A stretch of 64,000 nucleotides of DNA from Solwaraspora sp. WMMD406 (GTDB lineage: Bacteria > Actinomycetota > Actinomycetes > Mycobacteriales > Micromonosporaceae), in contig NZ_JARUBF010000001.1 of NCBI RefSeq assembly GCF_029626025.1, positions 1,426,001-1,490,000 on the forward strand, given 5' to 3'. The translations under genes were made by a program, and so were the position numbers. Below are positions 58,442 through 64,000 of the stretch, piece after piece (position 1 is the stretch's first letter; each line of letters starts with the position of its first letter). Under the pieces are notes generated by a model, which was not told where the DNA came from, did no database searches, and saw only the letters and a program-made list of their open reading frames with translations.

Positions 58442-61297
58442 TCAGCCGGTGTTGCGCATCCCGGCGGCGATGCCGTTGACCGTGGTCAACAACGCCCGCT
58501 CCAGGGCGGTGTTGTCGCCCGGTGCCCGCCGAGCGCCCGGCGCGGTCGCCACCGTCCGGGTCGCCGCCCCCGAGTCCCGGTACTGACGCAGCAGCGCCAC
58601 CTGCAGGTGGTGCAGCGGCTCCAGGTAGGTGTCGCGTACCGCCAGGGTGCGCTGCAGCACGTTGTTGTTCTGCAGCAGACTCGACGAACCGGTGATCGCC
58701 AGCACCTCGCGTACCGTCCGCTCGTACTCGTCGGAGATCTTGTCGAAGATCGGCTGCAGTGGACCCGGCACCAGCGTTTCCACATAGCGCCGCGCGATGC
58801 CCAGATCGGTCTTGGTCAGCATCATCTCGACGTTCGACAGGAACGTGCGGAAGAAGTGCCACTGGCCGTACATCTCGCCGAGCACGTCGGACAGGCCTGC
58901 CTCGCGGGCGGCGGCCAGCCCGGAACCGACGCCGAACCAGCCGGGCACGATCTGCCGCGACTGGGTCCAGCCGAACACCCACGGAATCGCCCGCAGGCCG
59001 CTCAGCCCGGCACCGGTGTTCGGCCGCTTCGCCGGCCGGGAACCAATGTTGAGCGCCCCGAGCAGTTCCGTCGGGGTGGCCGCCCAGAAGTACGCCGGCA
59101 GGTCCGGATCCTCGACCAGCGACCGGTAGCAGCCGAACGCCGCGTCGGAGACGACGTCCATCGCCGCGTCCCAGTTCTCCAGCAGCTCCAACGGCTGGCG
59201 CGGCTCGGTGTGCAGCAGCGTCGCCTGCAGCACCGCCGCGACCGTCAGCTCCAGGTTCTCCCGGGCCAGCGCGGGGATCGTGTACTTGTCGGAGATGACC
59301 TCGCCCTGCTCGGTCACCTTGATCGCGCCATCCAGGGTGCCGTACGGCTGGGCCAGGATCGCCTCGTGCGTCGGCCCGCCGCCCCGCCCGACCGTGCCGC
59401 CCCGGCCGTGGAACAACCGCAGCCGTACGCCGTGCCGGGCCGCCACGTCCCGCAGCGCCCGCTGCGCCTTGTGGATCCGCCACTGGCTGGTGGTGATGCC
59501 GGCCTCCTTGTTGGAGTCGGAGTAGCCCAGCATCACTTCCTGCACCTCGCCCCGGGCCCGGACGATCGCCCGGTACGCCGGCAGCGACAACAGTTCGTCG
59601 AGAAGTTCGCCACCGGAGTCCAGTTCGGCCGGCGTCTCCAGCAGCGGCACGAAGCCGATCCGGGCCTGGCCGGTGTGCACGTCGACCAGCCCGGCCTCGC
59701 GGGCCAGCACGGTCGCCGCCAGCACGTCGTCGCTGCCGAGCGTCATCGAGATGATGTACGACTCGACGACCTCCGGACCGAACCGCTGCTGCGCCTCCCG
59801 GATCGTGCTGAACACGTTGAACGTCTTGCGCGCCGACTCGGTCAGCGGAGTGTCGATGCTGGACAGCGGTCGGCGGCCGGTCAGCTCGTCGGCCAGCAAC
59901 TTCGCCCGTTCGGGGCGGCTCAACGACAGATAGTCAGACACCTCGCCGACCCGCGCGTACATCTGCGCCAGCACCGCGTGATGCGCCTCGGCGTGTTCCC
60001 GGACGTCCATCGTCGCCAGGTGCAGGCCGAACGCCGACACCGTACGGATCGCCGAGGCGAGCTTGCCGACGGCGGTCAACTGCCCGGAGTTGCGGGCCAA
60101 CGACGCCCGCATCAGCTCCAGGTCCGACAGCAGCTCGTCGGAGCCCCGGTAGTCACGGCCGGGTACGTGGGCGGTGCCCCGGTTGAGCCGCAGCCGGGTG
60201 TTGGCCAGCTTCGCCTTCACGCAGCGGGCCTTCAGCCGGTACGGCTCCTCGGCGTTGGTCCGGCGGAACCGCTGCGCCACCTCGGGCAGCGCGTCCAGGT
60301 CCTTGGCCAGACTGGCCGACAGGTCCAGGGACACCCCGCGCAGCCGGCGGGAGACGGACACCTCGTTGATCAGCGCGTCCATCGCCGCGTCGGTGGCCTG
60401 GATGCCGTGCTCGTGTTGGATCATCAGCACGTCCCGGGTGACCGCCGGAGTCACGTACGGGTTGCCGTCGCGGTCCCCGCCGATCCAGGTGCCGAAGGTC
60501 AACGGCCTTGACGTCGGTGATGTCTCCACCCCCAACTTGCGCAGCGTGTCGGCGAGGTCGTCGAGCACCTGCGGGGCGGCGTCGGCGTACAGGTCACGGA
60601 GGTAGTAGACGGCGTTGCGGGCCTCGTCGGTCGGGTCCGGGCGGTCCAGCCGCAGCTCGTCGGTCTGCCAGAGCAGGTCGAGCAGCTCGGCGAGGCGCCG
60701 GCTGCTGGCCGAGGTGTGCTCGCTGGCGCCGTACAGCACCGCCTCGGCCATCTCCAGGTCGAGTTCGTCGGCGACCGCCCGCAGTTTGGACAGGATCGAC
60801 CGGCGGGCCGCCTCGGTCGGGTGGGCGGTGAACACCGGGCGTACGGCCAGCCGGCGGGCGGCGGCCGCGACCTCTTCGGCGGACACCCCTCGTTCGCCGA
60901 TCAGCGTCGCCGCCTTGTCCAGCCAGCCGCCCTGGGTGGCCCGCTGCCGACGCAGGTCGCGGGCCCGGTGCACCTGTTCGGTGATGTTGGCCAGGTGGAA
61001 GTAGGTGGAGAAGGCGCGGGCCAGCTTGGTGCCGGTCGTCACATCCATCGCGCTCAGTCGGGCGGCGGCGGCTTCGGCGTCACTGCGGACCTGGGTACGG
61101 ATCTCCTCGACCAGGTCGAGCAGCGGCTTGCCTTCCTGGCGGGCGAGGGTCTGTCCGAGCAGGGTGCTCAACCGGCGGATATCCGCCCGCAGCGCCGCGT
61201 CCGGCCCCTCCTGCTCCTGACTGTGGGCGGAGCCGTCGGCCTGGGCGGCGTCGGCCTGCGTGGTGTCGGGCATCGGGTTGGCGGACAGCTCAGTCAC
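58442..61297 (-). CDS. ppc: Phosphoenolpyruvate carboxylase
   Basis: 951-residue enzyme fixing bicarbonate onto PEP to give oxaloacetate, an anaplerotic supply for the TCA-cycle genes in this window. Motifs: catalytic H159 in [27 protein letters not shown], the active-site loop [10 protein letters not shown] and [17 protein letters not shown], and the C-terminal [12 protein letters not shown] that binds the allosteric inhibitor. The GTG at 61297 has gaggagcg upstream. The frame extends much further upstream (to 61903) but that part is non-homologous. Complete. Confidence 0.97.
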   Translation of the reverse strand: MTELSANPMPDTTQADAAQADGSAHSQEQEGPDAALRADIRRLSTLLGQTLARQEGKPLLDLVEEIRTQVRSDAEAAAARLSAMDVTTGTKLARAFSTYFHLANITEQVHRARDLRRQRATQGGWLDKAATLIGERGVSAEEVAAAARRLAVRPVFTAHPTEAARRSILSKLRAVADELDLEMAEAVLYGASEHTSASSRRLAELLDLLWQTDELRLDRPDPTDEARNAVYYLRDLYADAAPQVLDDLADTLRKLGVETSPTSRPLTFGTWIGGDRDGNPYVTPAVTRDVLMIQHEHGIQATDAAMDALINEVSVSRRLRGVSLDLSASLAKDLDALPEVAQRFRRTNAEEPYRLKARCVKAKLANTRLRLNRGTAHVPGRDYRGSDELLSDLELMRASLARNSGQLTAVGKLASAIRTVSAFGLHLATMDVREHAEAHHAVLAQMYARVGEVSDYLSLSRPERAKLLADELTGRRPLSSIDTPLTESARKTFNVFSTIREAQQRFGPEVVESYIISMTLGSDDVLAATVLAREAGLVDVHTGQARIGFVPLLETPAELDSGGELLDELLSLPAYRAIVRARGEVQEVMLGYSDSNKEAGITTSQWRIHKAQRALRDVAARHGVRLRLFHGRGGTVGRGGGPTHEAILAQPYGTLDGAIKVTEQGEVISDKYTIPALARENLELTVAAVLQATLLHTEPRQPLELLENWDAAMDVVSDAAFGCYRSLVEDPDLPAYFWAATPTELLGALNIGSRPAKRPNTGAGLSGLRAIPWVFGWTQSRQIVPGWFGVGSGLAAAREAGLSDVLGEMYGQWHFFRTFLSNVEMMLTKTDLGIARRYVETLVPGPLQPIFDKISDEYERTVREVLAITGSSSLLQNNNVLQRTLAVRDTYLEPLHHLQVALLRQYRDSGAATRTVATAPGARRAPGDNTALERALLTTVNGIAAGMRNTG

Positions 61298-61419
61298 TGG
61301 TCGCTCCTCACGCGAGTACGAGGGACGGCGCTGTCCGACATCTTGGATGTTATCGGCGTTGGCACCCCGCTCGGGGAAACTGGTGAGTCTTGTCTCAACG
61401 TTCGGCGTACGGTGTCGGA

Positions 61420-61855
61420 ATGTCCCCCTCTGCTCAACGTCAACCGTGGAAGTTGCGCGTCGGGGATCGGGTGGCCGTCCTGTCGCCCTCCGCCGGGCTG
61501 CCGGCGATTTACCCCCACGTGTACGAATTGGGGCTGCGCCGGCTGCGGGACCAGCTCGGCCTCGTGCCCGTCGAGTACCCCACGACCAGGGCTGCGCATG
61601 TTCTTCGCCATCTTGACGACGAGGTGCTGGCCACCAACCCGAAACCGTTCTTCGGCTACTCGGACAACACCAACCTGCTGCACCACCTCTACCGCCTGCA
61701 CGGTCGCGGGGGCGTCGCCTTCCACGGCGGTTTCCACGGCGGCTCGGTGCTGGTGCACCTGGGTCGGCCCGGCGCAATGCACCCGCTGACCCTGGAGTCG
61801 CTGCACGCCGCGCTGTCTCGGCGAACGGGGCCTGCTCGCGGCCTTCGCGGCGTTC
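61420..61855 (+). pseudogene. S66 family LD-carboxypeptidase, internally deleted and truncated
   Basis: The protein starts like an S66 (LdcA-type) peptidase: [47 protein letters not shown]. It then jumps to [30 protein letters not shown] and [31 protein letters not shown]. About 40 residues that normally hold the catalytic serine (in the GGDD-type segment) are absent, and everything after the middle, including the Glu/His dyad region, is missing. The 3' end runs straight into an AT-rich palindrome. The frame stays open to 61959 but the rest is not peptidase. A recent loss of a cell-wall recycling enzyme is inferred. Confidence 0.8.
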
Positions 61856-61922
61856 AAGATCAATGTGAGCGCTATTGTTGTCATCAAGCGGATTTGACAA
61901 CAACCACGCTCACATTGATCTT
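61856..61922. repeat. AT-rich long inverted repeat at the pseudogene break
   Basis: aagatcaatgtgagcg (61856-61871) and ttgttgtca (61875-61883) are matched by tgacaacaa (61895-61903) and cgctcacattgatctt (61907-61922), with a 3-nt mismatch between the two stems and an 11-nt loop. It is much lower in GC than everything around it and lies exactly between the truncated peptidase and a converging gene. Confidence 0.85.
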
Positions 61923-61926
61923 GGCG

Positions 61927-62829
61927 TCAGCGGCGCTCCGCGATGGCCTCCCGGACTGACTGGATGAGTTGTCCGCTTTGCCAGATAACGTCGTCGGCGG
62001 TGAAGCGCAGCGTCAACCAGCCGGCGGCCCGAAGCGCGTTGTAGCGGCTGATGTCACGGCGGAACGTGGCGCGCTCCCGGTGATGGTCGCCTTCGTACTC
62101 GATCGCGATCCGCCACTGCGGATAGGCAAGATCCATCCGGGCGATCACCCTGCCTGCCGGCAGGCGCACCTCGTACTGCGCTGTCGGGCGGGGTAGACCG
62201 GCGTCGTGCAGCAGCAGACGTAGCCGGGACTCCATCGGCGACTCGGTTCGTGGTTCGGCGAGCGTGACGAGCTCGCGCAGTTGGGGAGCGCCGCGCGCGC
62301 CGGGGTGGGCGCCGAGGTAACTGGTGAGGGCTTCGACGCGCAGCAGGCGGCGGTGCAGCAGGGCGTCAAGCGCGGCGAGTGCGTCGGCGCGCGGCAGCAA
62401 CCGACCCAAGTCGAAAGCGGTACGCACCTCGACGGTCAGCGGTACGCCGCCGAACAGCGTCGTGATGTCGGTCGGGTCGAGTGCGTAGTGGTGCACCACG
62501 ACGCGGTGGTGGGGTTTCGGCCGGACAGATCGGGGCAGGGTGACGTGCACTGGGCCGCCACCACGGGGGAGCAGGTCAACGCCCCACAGGAACGCTGCGC
62601 TCAGTCCGCTGACCGCCCCGCCGACCGGCAGCTTCACCGCTACCGCCTCGCACCACATCCGGTGGTCTTCGGCGTCGAACGCCGCCGCCTGCACGTAGAC
62701 GTCGGGAAGCAGCCGTCGCCAGGTGGGTCCGCGCAGCATTTGCCAGGTGGCCAGGCCGGACGCGACCGCACGACTACCGGAGAACGGGGCCGACCTCAGC
62801 TCACGCGGAATCCTGGCGGCGTAGGACAT
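61927..62829 (-). CDS. DUF559-type (Vsr-like fold) protein with AbiEi-like N terminus
   Basis: 300-residue protein. The C-terminal 110 residues carry a PD-(D/E)xK endonuclease-like motif: ESPMESRLRLLLHDAGLP, then D in RMDLAYPQWRIAIEYEGDHH (Asp, Glu-x-Glu-Gly) as in DUF559 and Vsr proteins. The first 180 residues resemble the N-terminal domain of actinobacterial AbiEi-type proteins (WQMLRGPTWRRLLPDVYV ... AAFLWGVDLLP). Many such genes are scattered in actinomycetes, with no proven function; DNA binding or cleavage is a reasonable guess. It converges on the S66 remnant. Confidence 0.75.
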   Translation of the reverse strand: MSYAARIPRELRSAPFSGSRAVASGLATWQMLRGPTWRRLLPDVYVQAAAFDAEDHRMWCEAVAVKLPVGGAVSGLSAAFLWGVDLLPRGGGPVHVTLPRSVRPKPHHRVVVHHYALDPTDITTLFGGVPLTVEVRTAFDLGRLLPRADALAALDALLHRRLLRVEALTSYLGAHPGARGAPQLRELVTLAEPRTESPMESRLRLLLHDAGLPRPTAQYEVRLPAGRVIARMDLAYPQWRIAIEYEGDHHRERATFRRDISRYNALRAAGWLTLRFTADDVIWQSGQLIQSVREAIAERR

Positions 62830-62883
62830 CGGCAGAGCCTGCCCGACGCCGAACGCCGACCGCAGCCCCGGTGGCCGGTTACG

Positions 62884-63108
62884 TCACCGATCCGACTGTT
62901 CCCGCACGAAGACACCCTCGCCCTGCCGGCCTTCGATCAGACCTTCGGCCTTGAGGATCAGCAGGGCTGTCCTAACCGAGCCGTACGACACGCCGTAGTG
63001 GTCGATGAGCCCCTGCGTCGTCGGCAGTTGATCACCAGGACGCAGCTCGCCTGCCTGGATCTGGTCCCGGATGGCGGAAGCCACGCGTTCGTACTTGGGC
63101 ATGGTCAT
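62884..63108 (-). CDS. Minimal GntR-family regulator (DNA-binding domain only)
   Basis: 74-residue protein equal to the GntR winged helix-turn-helix: PKYERVASAIRDQIQAGELRPGDQLPTTQGLIDHYGVSYGSVRTALLILKAEGLIEGRQGEGVFVRE. The usual ligand-binding domain is absent, so control must come from another factor or from its own level. ATG at 63108 or 63102. A triple GTCGAC array lies 63 nt upstream in the divergent region and is a probable operator. Confidence 0.9.
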   Translation of the reverse strand: MTMPKYERVASAIRDQIQAGELRPGDQLPTTQGLIDHYGVSYGSVRTALLILKAEGLIEGRQGEGVFVREQSDR

Positions 63109-63170
63109 GTCGGTGGTCTCCCTGGCTCGCACCGCCAAGTAGACCACCGAAGATCGACAGCGTCTATTAC

Positions 63171-63194
63171 GTCGACAGTGTCGACAATGTCGAC
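63171..63194. promoter_or_regulatory. Triple GTCGAC array with 9-bp period (candidate GntR operator)
   Basis: gtcgac occurs at 63171, 63180 and 63189, each palindromic, joined as gtcgacagtgtcgacaatg... The array lies between the GntR gene and the divergent small gene at 63319. Such dense dyads are typical of operator clusters. Confidence 0.55.
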
Positions 63195-63318
63195 GCTCTG
63201 TCGTAACCTCGGTATTGCTCTCCTTGGCTCGCAACCGGGTGGAGCGGGTTTTGTAGGCGGCCCGGGTGGAGTTGGCGCTCCAGGATCCCGGGCCTTGACC
63301 GGGAGAGGACCCCGGCCC

Positions 63319-63672
63319 ATGAGCAATCTACCGAAGCGTGCCCATCCGCCGTGGTGCCTGCGCGGCTCGGACTGCGCCACCACGCCCGAGAGCCCAGCCT
63401 GGCACTCCTCCCGGCTCCTCCGAGTGCCCGCAGCTGAGCACTCCTGCGTCGACATCGCGGTCGGCCGCTGGCAGCTCGACTCTGCCCAGCTGTCCCAGGC
63501 GCTGGCGGGTGGCGTACTGCTGGAGTTCCGGCTCGGTGACGACGTCGACCAGTGGCCGGTCGACCGGGCGCAGGCACTTGCCCTGACCGGGATCATCCCG
63601 CGACTGCTGCGCGGCGACGCGGCAACACCACTGCGCGGCGACGGGGCAACCCCGTACCGGTGGGCCGCCTGA
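63319..63672 (+). CDS. Small hypothetical protein (DUF6907-like)
   Basis: 117-residue protein with HPPWCLRGSDC near the N terminus, a WHSSRLLRV segment, then VDQWPVDRAQALALTGIIPRLL. The pattern (PPWC, His-Ser, and a closing helix after a D/Q-rich turn) resembles DUF6907, a family common beside GntR and XRE genes in streptomycetes; the match is by eye only. A duplicated 18-nt stretch encodes (L/Y)RGD(A/G)AT-like repeats near the C terminus. ATG at 63319 with gggagagga upstream. Divergent from the GntR gene. Confidence 0.55.
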   Translation: MSNLPKRAHPPWCLRGSDCATTPESPAWHSSRLLRVPAAEHSCVDIAVGRWQLDSAQLSQALAGGVLLEFRLGDDVDQWPVDRAQALALTGIIPRLLRGDAATPLRGDGATPYRWAA

Positions 63673-63714
63673 CCTCGGCGCAGCGGGCGGGGCGGATAGG
63701 CTGGTAGGCCTGAC

Positions 63715-63738
63715 CCCCCGCCCGGACCGGGCGCGGGG
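63715..63738 (+). terminator. GC-rich hairpin upstream of mfd
   Basis: ccccgcccgg and ccgggcgcgggg form an imperfect stem of about 10 bp with a single-base apex, between the small hypothetical gene and mfd. Confidence 0.5.
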
Positions 63739-63809
63739 CTGTCGTCGCGTGCGCCCCCGAGCGCGCGCGTCCACACAGCAAGGCGTATCCCACCGCGAAG
63801 GTTGTGATC

Positions 63810-64000
63810 ATGACCGCGCTCGCCGGCCTGCTCAGTGCCGCTCTCGCCGATCCCGCCCTGACCCGGGTACGGGAGCTGGCCAAGGTTGCCACGCCAGAAA
63901 AGGACGGGCTGGACGTCACCGCGCCACCGGCGCTGCGCCCGTTCACCGTCGCCGCGGTGGCCGCCGAGGCGACGGCCGGCGGCGCGGGGCGGCCGGTGCT
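63810..64000 (+). CDS. mfd: Transcription-repair coupling factor Mfd, N-terminal start (partial)
   Basis: Only the first 63 codons are present; the frame runs off the right edge. MTALAGLLSAALADPALTRVRELA and then GLDVTAPPALRPFTVAAVAAE followed by PVL match the N-terminal UvrB-like homology module of actinobacterial Mfd. Mfd removes stalled RNA polymerase and recruits UvrA. The ATG at 63810 is preferred to an in-frame GTG two codons earlier. Confidence 0.75.
   Translation, partial: MTALAGLLSAALADPALTRVRELAKVATPEKDGLDVTAPPALRPFTVAAVAAEATAGGAGRPV

Noticed and set aside
58343-60511. 722-codon frame on the plus strand opposite ppc
   Set aside because: Antisense shadow of phosphoenolpyruvate carboxylase without similarity to any protein family.
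62281-63318. Long plus-strand frame leading into the small DUF6907-like gene
   Set aside because: It runs antisense to the DUF559-type and GntR genes; only the part from the ATG at 63319 with a ribosome binding site is credible.

Overview
This is a very GC-rich actinobacterial chromosome segment, most likely from Micromonosporaceae (Micromonospora or a close relative). The basis is frequent GTG starts, GTGA/ATGA gene overlaps, DUF397 with Scr1-type regulators, GuaB3, a PerM-like protein beside sucCD and purNH, and very long non-coding antisense frames. No species can be named from sequence alone. No tRNA, rRNA, CRISPR array, transposase or phage gene was seen.

Layout. 0-2.7 kb: the 3' end of guaB3, an exported M1 peptidase and a DUF5954 protein. 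2.9-13.8 kb is an accessory stretch. It holds a minus-strand cassette of four tightly packed small genes ending in a DivIVA-like gene, facing a Scr1-type XRE regulator with two DUF397 genes. Next come a membrane-anchored STAND NTPase with seven near-identical 138-bp TPR units, a Phd/RelE-type toxin-antitoxin pair, a DUF4291 protein, an HNH-like protein, a beheaded coaD remnant, DinB-like and NTF2-like proteins, DUF1905 and a frameshifted YdeI-family gene. 13.9-17.5 kb: GMC oxidoreductase, guaA and a PspC protein. 17.6-19.2 kb: a tandem-Nudix gene followed by its decayed copy. 19.3-26.3 kb: phosphatidylserine synthase and decarboxylase (convergent), two PspC-domain genes (one a histidine kinase) and a LuxR-type response regulator, which looks like an envelope-stress module. 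26.7-32.5 kb: a complete oligopeptide/dipeptide ABC importer operon.

32.7-38.8 kb: chorismate mutase behind an apparent Phe/Tyr leader-peptide attenuator, the helicase pcrA, two M23 peptidases with elaborate upstream regions, and a stand-alone B12-binding protein. 39.3-50.4 kb is core metabolism: sucC-sucD, perM, purN-purH, a pentapeptide-repeat protein, folD, mdh and icd, so three TCA-cycle steps and the end of purine synthesis lie together. 50.7-54.5 kb: galT with a DeoR regulator, and a CysC-type kinase fused to a degenerate ATP-sulfurylase domain. 54.8-58.3 kb: an ABC exporter operon with two ATPases and two permeases. 58.4-64 kb: ppc, a degraded LD-carboxypeptidase abutting an AT-rich palindrome, a DUF559-type protein, a minimal GntR regulator with a likely operator array, a small hypothetical protein, and the start of mfd.

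The most notable points are the leader-peptide attenuator, the Scr1/DUF397/STAND-TPR accessory module, the cysC fusion with lost sulfurylase residues, and four genes caught in decay (coaD-like, YdeI-like, Nudix copy, S66 peptidase). Several genes have a TAnnnT box 6-7 nt before the start codon and are probably transcribed without a leader.
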